Positions 37,096 through 44,033 of a DNA stretch of 64,000 nucleotides are shown here, one piece after another. The stretch comes from Algoriphagus iocasae. Its GTDB lineage: Bacteria; Bacteroidota; Bacteroidia; Cytophagales; Cyclobacteriaceae. The stretch's first letter is position 1, and each line of letters begins with the position of its first letter. A program made the translations under genes and the position numbers. Where the stretch lies: the NCBI RefSeq assembly GCF_014206875.1, contig NZ_JACIJO010000001.1, positions 1,638,680 through 1,702,679 of the forward strand. The letters are read 5' to 3'. The notes under the pieces are model-generated. The model had not been told where the DNA came from, ran no database searches, and saw only the letters and a list, made by a program, of their open reading frames with translations.

Positions 37096-37522
37096 AATCA
37101 GCTTGACAGCGCTATTGCTCCTAATTTCCATTCCTGTCTTTTCCCAAACCAAAATTACTTGGGATACACTCACAGATGTCACATTTATAGATAAGTACAG
37201 CGAGGAAGTGGATGCATATTACTATTTCCCGAAATTTGGCCCATCTATTTTGGCTTTAAATAACAAAGAGGTGATCATCAAAGGGTACCTTTTGATCATC
37301 GATCCCGATAACGATATCTATATTCTCTCAGCTAATCCTTTTGCGGCATGTTTTTTTTGTGGTGGAGCAGGTCCTGAGTCTATTATTGAGCTGAAGATAG
37401 GGAAGGACCATCCCCGTTTCAAGATGGATGAAGTACTAACTTTTCGTGGCAAGCTAAAACTCAATGCCGTGGATATTTATCAGTGCAATTATATTTTGGA
37501 GAATGCGAGGGTGTATCAATGA
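37088..37522 (+). CDS. Small exported DUF3299-like protein with a CFFC motif
   Basis: Periplasmic protein of 144 residues, third gene of the ABC operon. It begins MLRISLTALLLLISIPVFSQ, a signal peptide, and starts at ATG 37088 inside the end of the permease gene (8-base overlap); the TTG at 37064 adds residues before the signal peptide and is not used. The mature part looks like a beta-rich OB-like fold (VIIKGYLLIIDPDNDIYILS, VLTFRGKLKLN) with the motif AACFFCGGAGPESIIEL, whose two Cys could bind zinc or form a disulfide. DUF3299-type proteins hold the same place in Proteobacterial Zur operons; I infer a similar role, but the sequence match is by pattern only. Confidence 0.7.
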   Translation: MLRISLTALLLLISIPVFSQTKITWDTLTDVTFIDKYSEEVDAYYYFPKFGPSILALNNKEVIIKGYLLIIDPDNDIYILSANPFAACFFCGGAGPESIIELKIGKDHPRFKMDEVLTFRGKLKLNAVDIYQCNYILENARVYQ

Positions 37523-37642
37523 GGTTGGGTATAGAAGTGGGAAAGGAAACGATTCTTCTATTTTTATTTGAAATGAAAGTCATTGCATTCTATAATCTGA
37601 ACTTGGAAGATATTGACTCAGTTTTTAAAAGATTTTGACTAT

Positions 37643-37679
37643 AAAAAAGCCAGACTACATAAAGCAGTCTGGCTTTTTT
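37643..37679. terminator. Bidirectional terminator between the ABC operon and the lipoprotein gene
   Basis: A perfect 14-base-pair stem (aaaaaagccagact with agtctggctttttt) around a 9-base loop. A-tract on one side and T-tract on the other make it work for both converging transcripts. It ends the + strand ABC operon and the - strand zur-lipoprotein operon. Confidence 0.9.
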
Positions 37680-37704
37680 ATTTGTTAGATTTTATAATTT
37701 GAAA

Positions 37705-38475
37705 TTAACTGACGGTCACATCGATATGGGATTCATATTCGATGGTGTTACCATCTTCATCTTCGATAGTGAAAATCATATGGTATTCTCCGGCAGGAGC
37801 AGTAGCAGGCACGTCTATGTGCTCATGGAATTTAGCTTCGGACAGTTCATGATAGCCTTCTTCGAAAACTTCTTCAAAGTCCCATTCTACCTCACCGGCA
37901 CCTGGTGTAATTCCATGGGCATGGATGTCCACCGTGATCTGATGGATTCCATTCACTGCATTGATCATAAATTCCACATGGAAGTCGGATCCACGTGCGA
38001 CAGTTTCGTCCATTTCAAAGTCACTGATTGTTACTGGGGACATTACTTCCAAGTGTCCTTCAACTTCTGAAGTTTTTCCAGCTTCATCGGTCACTTCCAT
38101 AGTCACATGGTATTCTCCAACTGGTGCTGTTGAAGGAATGTCGATATGCTCATGGAAAGTTGGGTTTTTAACACGATATTTTTCGTCCGTAAAGGTTTGG
38201 GAAAAATCCCATTCCTCTTCACCTTCGCCAACTTCCAGATCATGTCCATGGATGGTTACCGTGATGGAGGCAACCGTGGCTTCTGCAAGGATTTCGGCCT
38301 CTAGATGTAGATCTGAGCCTCTAAAAGCTGTTCCGTCGGTACTGTGAGTTCCACCTTTTCCAAATTCGAAGCCGGAGATGGCAGGTGCATCAAAATTTAC
38401 GTCCTCGTCATCCTGGCAGGAAAAAAGCGCAAGTCCCAAAATTGGAAGTAGCAAAGCGTGTTTAAGTTTTTTCAT
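37705..38475 (-). CDS. Tandem DUF4625-type lipoprotein, His/Asp/Glu-rich
   Basis: Lipoprotein of 256 residues; lipobox Cys near residue 20 (LGLALFSC). It contains two similar beta-sandwich repeats (about 30-145 and 146-256). Each has an RGSD-(L/F)H segment (FRGSDLHLEAEI; ARGSDFHVEFMI), an ITV-(T/D)IH-(G/A)HG strand, an EEWDF/VEWDF motif, FHEHID(I/V)P and a GEYH(V/M) strand. These match the DUF4625 pattern of the second lipoprotein at 41366. The many conserved His beside acidic residues suggest metal binding, probably zinc, at the surface or in the periplasm (inference). It is the second gene behind the Fur-family regulator, 34 bases away, so it should share the regulator's boxes. Confidence 0.8.
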   Translation of the reverse strand: MKKLKHALLLPILGLALFSCQDDEDVNFDAPAISGFEFGKGGTHSTDGTAFRGSDLHLEAEILAEATVASITVTIHGHDLEVGEGEEEWDFSQTFTDEKYRVKNPTFHEHIDIPSTAPVGEYHVTMEVTDEAGKTSEVEGHLEVMSPVTISDFEMDETVARGSDFHVEFMINAVNGIHQITVDIHAHGITPGAGEVEWDFEEVFEEGYHELSEAKFHEHIDVPATAPAGEYHMIFTIEDEDGNTIEYESHIDVTVS

Positions 38476-38509
38476 AGTGTTTTTACTTTTTGTGGGTTAT
38501 AGATTTGAT

Positions 38510-38887
38510 TTAGTTTTCTTTAAAAATCTTGCATTCCGGACAAATGCCAGCAGTCAATACCTGTACCGTATGTACTAAATAGTCATCTGGAATAGACACT
38601 TCTATAGGTTCGCGTTCTAGCTTATAAACGGTGTCACACACTGTACATTGAAAGTGATTGTTTGGAGTGGTCTCCTCTGAACCCGAACAAATGGAGTATC
38701 TGAAATCCCCTTTTAAATCCGGAAAGCGATAGATTAAACTCTCCTTTTCCAGTCTAATTAACATGCGGTATATCGTTACCCTGCTGAACGAATTGCCCAC
38801 CAGATCTTTTATCCCACTATAATTGACAGGATGCTTAGCTAGGCTTATGATCTTCAGGATTTTTGTTCTGGCTATGGTATTTCCCAT
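38510..38887 (-). CDS. zur: Fur-family regulator, probable Zur
   Basis: Dimeric zinc-sensing repressor of 125 residues. The N-terminal winged helix (about 5-75) includes VNYSGIKDLVGNSFSRVTIYRMLIRL as the recognition region and a FRYSIC wing end. The C-terminal metal/dimer domain has the family pattern NHFQCTVCDTVYKLE (His then CxxC) and ends with GICPEC, a second CxxC, giving the structural Cys4 zinc site. I assign Zur rather than Fur or PerR from the neighbours (COG0523 GTPase, ZnuD-like receptor, His-rich ABC set) and the boxes in its own promoter. Two boxes upstream of the gene indicate autoregulation. Iron or manganese sensing is the alternative. Confidence 0.8.
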   Translation of the reverse strand: MGNTIARTKILKIISLAKHPVNYSGIKDLVGNSFSRVTIYRMLIRLEKESLIYRFPDLKGDFRYSICSGSEETTPNNHFQCTVCDTVYKLEREPIEVSIPDDYLVHTVQVLTAGICPECKIFKEN

Positions 38888-38899
38888 GTCAATGCTACT

Positions 38900-38914
38900 T
38901 GCAACGTTATTGCA
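38900..38914. promoter_or_regulatory. Zur-type operator c (zur promoter, -7 side)
   Basis: TGCAA-CGTTA-TTGCA. It overlaps the -7 element of the regulator's own promoter on the - strand. Confidence 0.75.
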
Positions 38915-38942
38915 AATATGCCAAATCTGTTTTTAAATGCAA
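38913..38942 (-). promoter_or_regulatory. Promoter of the zur-lipoprotein operon
   Basis: On the - strand, CATATTTG (38920-38913) is one base off TAnnTTTG. TTG at 38942-38940 lies exactly 19 bases upstream. Operator d covers the -33 and operator c the -7, the same layout as at merC. Confidence 0.6.
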
Positions 38943-38952
38943 TAGTATTGCA
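38938..38952. promoter_or_regulatory. Zur-type operator d (zur promoter, -33 side)
   Basis: TGCAA-TAGTA-TTGCA. Centre 38 bases from operator c, the same distance as between a and b. Confidence 0.75.
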
Positions 38953-39045
38953 AATAAGTTTTGTTTTTTTCTTTTTCTAAAAATTCAAAAATCCTCGATT
39001 AGATCGTGTGTTGACGTATTTGAGAATTTTTTTCAATTAATTAAG

Positions 39046-39060
39046 TGCAACATTGTTTCA
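39046..39060. promoter_or_regulatory. Zur-type operator e (TonB receptor promoter, -33 side)
   Basis: TGCAA-CATTG-TTTCA; one mismatch in the right arm. It covers the -33 TTG of the receptor promoter. Confidence 0.65.
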
Positions 39061-39082
39061 ACATGATGTCTTTCTATATTTG
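39053..39082 (+). promoter_or_regulatory. Promoter of the TonB receptor operon
   Basis: TATATTTG (39075-39082) matches TAnnTTTG; TTG (39053-39055) lies exactly 19 bases upstream. Both elements are covered by operators e and f. The transcript should start near 39089, which rules out translation from the TTG at 39053 and supports GTG 39107. Confidence 0.7.
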
Positions 39083-39095
39083 CAATATAATTGCA
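39081..39095. promoter_or_regulatory. Zur-type operator f (TonB receptor promoter, -7 side)
   Basis: TGCAA-TATAA-TTGCA. It overlaps the -7 element and the expected transcription start; its centre is 35 bases from operator e. Confidence 0.75.
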
Positions 39096-39106
39096 TTTAC
39101 GACTCA

Positions 39107-41350
39107 GTGATCAGACTTTCCTTATTACTTTCTGCTTTGTTTTTAACTGGAATGGCAGCAGCTATTCCTTCGAAAAAAACAGACCTTCCCGCTGTAAATC
39201 ACAGCATGGCTTCCAATCGTTTTGCTTTAATACACCTTTTTCAATCTGACACCACTCCTAAAATCCAGGAATTGGAAGAGGTAGTGGTCATTGATCAGGC
39301 AGAGATGATCCGAAGGGAAGAGTCAAATGCGATAGAGCTTGTAAAGCAGGATTTTATCCGAGAAAACCGTAGCGGGAGTTTGATGAAGTCTTTGGAAAGG
39401 ATTCCGGGTATCAGCATGATAGGAATCGGTTCGGGAGCCTCCAAACCTCTGATCCGTGGATTGGGATTCAACCAGGTCATGGTAGTGGAAAACGGGCTGA
39501 AACATGAAGGCCAACAATGGGGAACGGATCATGGGCTGGAAGTGGATCAATTTGCAGCTGACCAGATTCAAATTATAAAAGGTCCAGCCTCCTTCAAATA
39601 TGGTTCTGACGCGATCGGCGGAGTGATTGATATCCGGGAGAAATTGGCGCCGACAGAAGATGGTTTCGGAGGCTCGGTCGAACTCGGGACCCGATCCAAC
39701 AATGGCTGGCTTGGTGGTTCAGCCAATGTATTTTACAGAAAAAACAACTGGTTTGCTGAAGGTAGGCTGACAGTGGCTGATTATGGGGACTTTAGAGTTC
39801 CTACAGACTCCGTGTTTGTTTATGATTTTGGAGTAGCCTTGCACGAGGGGCAAGTCAGAAACTCTGCCGGGCAGGAACTTGATTTTTCAACTCGCGTGGG
39901 ATTTTTAGGGAAAAATTTCCGGAATACACTTGGAGTCAGTAGAGTGAGTACCAAAGCAGGTTTCTTTGCCAATGCCCACGGATTGGAGCCAAGGCAGGTG
40001 GATACCGAGCTTCATGACCGCTCCAGTCGGGATATCCTTTTGCCATTTCAAGAGGTGACGCATACCAAAGTGATCAATAAAGCCAGCTATGCGGCCGGAA
40101 ATAATTTTCTCCAATTGGATCTTGGCTATCAGAGAAATGACAGGAAGGAGTGGAGCCAGTATGTTAACCATGGTTACATGCCTGCCATTTTTCCATCTGA
40201 GTTTCCTTATCCATCCACACAAGAAAGAGCATTTGATAAAGAGGTGTTTTCCATAAACCTGAAAGACGAACTTTTTCTGGACCGGCATGAACTGGGATTT
40301 GGTGCCAGTGGGGAATACCAGCACAATGATATTGGTGGATGGGGATTTTTGATTCCGGCCTTTCAGCAATACAGCTATGGATTTTTCGCAATCGATAAGT
40401 TCAAATTGGCTCCTCTGTGGCAACTGACTGCTGCGTTACGTTTTGATCACAGCCAAATCCATGTAGAGGAATACCAAGATTGGTTTCCCAGTGTGGAAGA
40501 TGCATCCCAGGCAATCGAAGAAGATTACCTGTATAGGGCAGAGGAATTTCAGCGAAAATTCAACAGCTTGGTTTGGTCAGTAGGGGTGAATTATAAACCG
40601 GGAGATCTGATTTTCAAGGCAAATCTGGGGACCAGTTTCCGAATGCCCATTGCAAAGGAGTTGGCGGCAAATGGGGTGAATTATCACTATTTCCGCTACG
40701 AGCGGGGCAATGCAGGTCTGGATCCCGAACGTTCTCTGCAGCTGGACCTGGGAGGGGAGTGGAAGAAAGAAAAATGGCTGCTTTCTTTCAGTCCGTTTGT
40801 GAATTATTTCTCCAATTACATCTACCTCAATCCAACCGCCCAAATGGATGTGCTCTATGGCGCCGGAAATCAGGTTTTCAACTATACCCAGGCGGAAGTT
40901 TTGCGCTACGGAGCCGAAATGAGTGTTATGCATCAGTTGAATTCGAAATGGAGTTTTGAGCTGTTGGGAGAATATGTTTACAGCGAGCAGATGTCAGGTG
41001 ATAAGCAAGGGTTTACCTTGCCATTTTCACCCCCTCCATCAGGAATTATCAATGCCACCTACAAGCCCTTGGCAGAAGGGTTTTTCAAAAATCCCTATTT
41101 CGCAGTGGATTTCAGAGCTACCGCAAGACAGGAAAATATTGTACCTCCAGAGAAAGTCACCTCGGGATATCAGTTGGTGAACCTAAGGGCCGGGACTGCC
41201 ATTATTTTATTCGGACAGGAAGTCCAGGCTGACTTTCAAGTGCAGAATCTCTTCAATACACGATACCTGAACCACACGAGTTTCTATCGCCTGATCAATT
41301 TGCCGGAGGCAGGCCGGAATATCAGTGTATCCCTAAGTTATGAATTCTAA
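39107..41350 (+). CDS. TonB-dependent outer-membrane receptor, ZnuD-like
   Basis: Outer-membrane receptor of about 747 residues, probably for zinc or a zinc complex. A signal peptide (IRLSLLLSALFLTGMAAA) follows the GTG start, chosen because the promoter overlaps the upstream TTG at 39053. Next come an ELEEVVVIDQ TonB-box-like segment, a plug domain (LMKSLERIPGISMIGIGSGA, PLIRGLGFNQVMVVENGL, IIKGPASFKYGSDAIGGVID) and a barrel ending NISVSLSYEF. The plug stretch KHEGQQWGTDHGLEVDQF is rich in His and Asp like ZnuD-type receptors. It lacks a SusD partner and an STN domain, so it is not a glycan transporter. The lipoprotein gene follows after 15 bases. Confidence 0.88.
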   Translation: MIRLSLLLSALFLTGMAAAIPSKKTDLPAVNHSMASNRFALIHLFQSDTTPKIQELEEVVVIDQAEMIRREESNAIELVKQDFIRENRSGSLMKSLERIPGISMIGIGSGASKPLIRGLGFNQVMVVENGLKHEGQQWGTDHGLEVDQFAADQIQIIKGPASFKYGSDAIGGVIDIREKLAPTEDGFGGSVELGTRSNNGWLGGSANVFYRKNNWFAEGRLTVADYGDFRVPTDSVFVYDFGVALHEGQVRNSAGQELDFSTRVGFLGKNFRNTLGVSRVSTKAGFFANAHGLEPRQVDTELHDRSSRDILLPFQEVTHTKVINKASYAAGNNFLQLDLGYQRNDRKEWSQYVNHGYMPAIFPSEFPYPSTQERAFDKEVFSINLKDELFLDRHELGFGASGEYQHNDIGGWGFLIPAFQQYSYGFFAIDKFKLAPLWQLTAALRFDHSQIHVEEYQDWFPSVEDASQAIEEDYLYRAEEFQRKFNSLVWSVGVNYKPGDLIFKANLGTSFRMPIAKELAANGVNYHYFRYERGNAGLDPERSLQLDLGGEWKKEKWLLSFSPFVNYFSNYIYLNPTAQMDVLYGAGNQVFNYTQAEVLRYGAEMSVMHQLNSKWSFELLGEYVYSEQMSGDKQGFTLPFSPPPSGIINATYKPLAEGFFKNPYFAVDFRATARQENIVPPEKVTSGYQLVNLRAGTAIILFGQEVQADFQVQNLFNTRYLNHTSFYRLINLPEAGRNISVSLSYEF

Positions 41351-41365
41351 AATCCTATAAATAAT

Positions 41366-41830
41366 ATGAAAAATTGGTCACTATTTATTTTAATGATGAT
41401 TTTCCTAGCTTCCTGTGGGGAAGATGAAAAGCCCCTGATCGATAAAGAATATCCGGAAATAATGATTGAGGATGATTCATTTCCTCTGCAATGCAGTGTG
41501 ATTGAGCGGGGAACAACCTTGGAGTTCAAAGCATATTTCTCAGACAATGTAGAGCTGGGAAGTTTTAGTCTGGACATTCACCACAATTTTGATCACCACA
41601 CCCACAGTACAGAAGTGAACAGCTGTGATGAGGATCCGGTAAAAAGCCCGGTGAACCCTTTATTGTTGATTCAGACATTTACCATTCCCGAGGGTTTGAA
41701 AGAATATAAGGGGACCGCTGAGATTGAAATTCCTGCTGATATAGATCCCGGTGATTATCATTTTCTGATCCGGTTGACCGACCAGGAGGGTTGGCAGACT
41801 TTGCAGGGCATGAGTATTAAGATTGAATAA
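41366..41830 (+). CDS. DUF4625-type lipoprotein, His-rich, co-transcribed with the receptor
   Basis: Lipoprotein of 154 residues with lipobox Cys near residue 17 (IFLASC). The single beta-sandwich domain has IERGTTLEFKAYFSDNVELG, then the His cluster SLDIHHNFDHHTHSTEV (about 70-88), EIEIPADIDPGDYHFLIRL and a terminal strand. This is the pattern found twice in the lipoprotein at 37705. The cluster of five His in eleven residues is a likely metal site. It could collect zinc at the cell surface for the receptor coded just before it (inference). A clear terminator follows. Confidence 0.8.
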   Translation: MKNWSLFILMMIFLASCGEDEKPLIDKEYPEIMIEDDSFPLQCSVIERGTTLEFKAYFSDNVELGSFSLDIHHNFDHHTHSTEVNSCDEDPVKSPVNPLLLIQTFTIPEGLKEYKGTAEIEIPADIDPGDYHFLIRLTDQEGWQTLQGMSIKIE

Positions 41831-41854
41831 TTTGGTTGAAGATTTATTGGAAAG

Positions 41855-41883
41855 GCTGCTTAGGAATCTAGGCAGCTTTTTTT
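41855..41883 (+). terminator. Rho-independent terminator after the receptor operon
   Basis: A 9-base-pair stem, gctgcttag with ctaggcagc (one G-T pair), a 4-base loop and a run of seven T. It lies 25 bases after the lipoprotein stop. Confidence 0.85.
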
Positions 41884-42195
41884 AATCAGTGTGTTAATAC
41901 TGAATGTTTTTGTGGCTGGCAATTTCCTTTGGCTGACTTTTAAAAATGGCTATTCGGCTATCTTTTTGATCATTGGTTTTGGCTCCTGGCATCGGTGGCC
42001 ATACTACTGAACGGCTTCAAAAGAACGATTAATAGTGGGTATTACCTTACTGAAAAAGTAGTGACACAACGAAAAAAGTCAGTCGCCGTAGCGGGTTTTT
42101 GTTTTAATGGGAGGAGCGATGGTTCAGGCTTTGCCGACTTCTTATCTTTGATTGGGTATGCTTGCCTTGTTTTAACCAGCGCAAGTGTAAAGTGA
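41884..42195. other. Intergenic region between receptor operon and antiporter
   Basis: About 310 bases where two convergent transcripts meet. A 66-codon + strand frame (41995-42195) has no known motif and ends against the antiporter stop. I see no gene. Confidence 0.4.
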
Positions 42196-43656
42196 TCAGA
42201 TCTGAAGCAATCCTTTTATTTGTTCCTCTTCCTTGTCATTTTCCATCATTATCATCAGCTCATCTTCCGCTTTTAATTCTGTTTGCCCATTTGGCGTAAT
42301 GAATTTGCCATTCCTTTTCACCAAAACTATCAAACAGGAGCTCGGGAAACCTAGTTCTAGGATTTTTTTGCCTTCTATGTTGCTTTCCTTCGGTATCTGG
42401 ATTTCCAGAATGGCATTTTTAAAATCATCGGAAAGTTCTATGTCCAACATAGAACGTTTCTTAAGGGAGGCAGGGAGAGAGAGATGCAGGAGTTTTGCAG
42501 CAAGAGGAAGGGTAGTGGCCTGGATCGCAACTGAGGCAAGCACGATAAAGAATACCATATGAAATATCACTGCAGATTGCTCTATGTTGGCGATGAGGGG
42601 CAAGGTGGCAAACACGATGGGGACGGCCCCTCTTAAACCTACCCAGGAAATAAACACTTTTTCCCGAAGCTTGAATTTGAAAAAAGAAAGGGAGATGAAA
42701 ACTCCTAAAGGCCTTGCGACCATAATCAAGAATAATGCTGCTAAAATTGCAATTCCTGAAACGGGGATAAGTTGTTTGGGGAAAACCAAAAGACCTAATG
42801 TGATGAACATAATGACCTGCATCAGCCAGGCAATCCCATCGAAAAATTTCATCAGGCTTTTCTTATGGGCCATTTTACCATTGCCCACAGTGATAGCACT
42901 GATGTATACTGCCAGAAAACCGTTGCCTCCAAGTAAATCAACAAAAGTATATGTGATGAGCACCAAAGCCAAAAGCATCACAGGATATAAGCCCTCAAAG
43001 TCCAGTTTAACTTTATTGATCAATAGGACTGTAGCTCTGCCAAATAACCAGCCCAGAAAACCCCCGACCAACATTTGGATAAAGAACATAGGAATAATTT
43101 CCCAAATCGATCCGGTCTTCAATGTGATCAGACCTAGCAAGGAAACAGTGAGGAAATAAGCCATCGGATCATTACTACCGCTCTCCAACTCCAATAAGGG
43201 TCTCAAGTGGCCTTTTAACCCTATGCTTTTTGCCCGCAAAACAGAAAATACTGCGGCTGCATCGGTAGAAGAAACAATTGCGCCGAGAAGAAGACTTTCC
43301 AGAAAATTAAGCTCGGTAATCCAATACACATATGAGCCAAGAGATAAACTTGTAAGAAAGACTCCCAGCGTTGAAAGAGCTATTCCAGGCTTCAGTACCG
43401 GCTTGATACTTGGCCATTTTGTATCCAGACCACCCGAATAAAGTATGTAGGTTAGTGCTATAATTCCCAGAAACTGGGCTATGGCGGGATTGTCAAATCT
43501 GATCCCACCGATCCCATCAGAACCCGCAAGCATGCCGACTCCGAGGAATATCAATAACATCGGAATTCCTGTCTTTCCGGTAGTCTTACTGGCCAAAACT
43601 CCAGCCAACAATAATACTGAGCTGATTAAAAGAATGTTTTCTGCAGTTAATGTCAT
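42196..43656 (-). CDS. K+/H+ antiporter of the CPA1 family with TrkA-C domain
   Basis: Inner-membrane cation/proton antiporter of 486 residues. About 12 helices fill residues 5-390, with the CPA1 core motifs GSDGIGGIRFDNPAIAQFLG near the N-terminus, LLGAIVSSTDAAAVFSVLR, LELESGSNDPMAYFLT (the ND acidic pair) and SWVGLRGAVPIVFATLPL. A cytoplasmic RCK-C/TrkA-C domain follows (about 405-486, IPKESNIEGKKILELGFP and LKAEDELMIMM). This fits the potassium/proton antiporter group (CvrA/NhaP2) of about the same length. It would export K+ or Na+ in exchange for protons and adjust turgor or pH. No partner genes. Confidence 0.9.
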   Translation of the reverse strand: MTLTAENILLISSVLLLAGVLASKTTGKTGIPMLLIFLGVGMLAGSDGIGGIRFDNPAIAQFLGIIALTYILYSGGLDTKWPSIKPVLKPGIALSTLGVFLTSLSLGSYVYWITELNFLESLLLGAIVSSTDAAAVFSVLRAKSIGLKGHLRPLLELESGSNDPMAYFLTVSLLGLITLKTGSIWEIIPMFFIQMLVGGFLGWLFGRATVLLINKVKLDFEGLYPVMLLALVLITYTFVDLLGGNGFLAVYISAITVGNGKMAHKKSLMKFFDGIAWLMQVIMFITLGLLVFPKQLIPVSGIAILAALFLIMVARPLGVFISLSFFKFKLREKVFISWVGLRGAVPIVFATLPLIANIEQSAVIFHMVFFIVLASVAIQATTLPLAAKLLHLSLPASLKKRSMLDIELSDDFKNAILEIQIPKESNIEGKKILELGFPSSCLIVLVKRNGKFITPNGQTELKAEDELMIMMENDKEEEQIKGLLQI

Positions 43657-44033
43657 CGTTCAAAAATGGAATAATCAAAACTATAAAAGTTTACATTCAT
43701 TTTTAGTTTGGCTTTTTTTAAATCCTCTTTTGCAGGTAAACAAAAAATATATTCCCAAGGTTTTGAATGTGATGTGCAATCAATTTGACTGCTAAATCCC
43801 GCTATTGTTCAGGATATTTTTTTTAATGAGAATCAGAAATTTCCAATTTTAATGGGATTATCAATAGAACAGCTGGGTATTGTGATTTTCAGGAAAAAAC
43901 CTAACCAATTGGCACAGAAATTTAGGCAGCGTTATAATGGAAATGAAAATCAGAATTTAAATCCAGGCCAAGTTTGCAAACTATATTGCAATTCGTAATT
44001 ATATAGCAAACAATCTTGTGATATTGAAAACCC
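43657..44033. other. Intergenic region upstream of the antiporter
   Basis: About 375 bases holding the antiporter promoter region and the 3' end of the broken amidohydrolase. It includes TGCAA-N6-TTGCA at 43975-43990, which resembles the Zur boxes but has a 6-base spacer and no promoter beside it. No gene seen. Confidence 0.4.

Noticed and set aside
39053..39106. TTG 39053 as start of the TonB receptor
   Set aside because: It lies inside the -33 element and operator e, upstream of the expected transcription start. GTG 39107 gives a clean signal peptide.
41995..42195. 66-codon + strand frame
   Set aside because: No motif; it ends exactly at the stop of the converging antiporter gene and lies in a normal convergent gap.
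42584..43159. 191-codon + strand frame inside the antiporter gene
   Set aside because: Antisense to strongly conserved CPA1 motifs; it is a mirror of the real gene with no features of its own.
43975..43990. TGCAA-N6-TTGCA as a seventh Zur box
   Set aside because: The spacer is 6 rather than 5 bases, the site is not beside a promoter or start codon, and the adjacent gene is a broken amidohydrolase at its 3' end.
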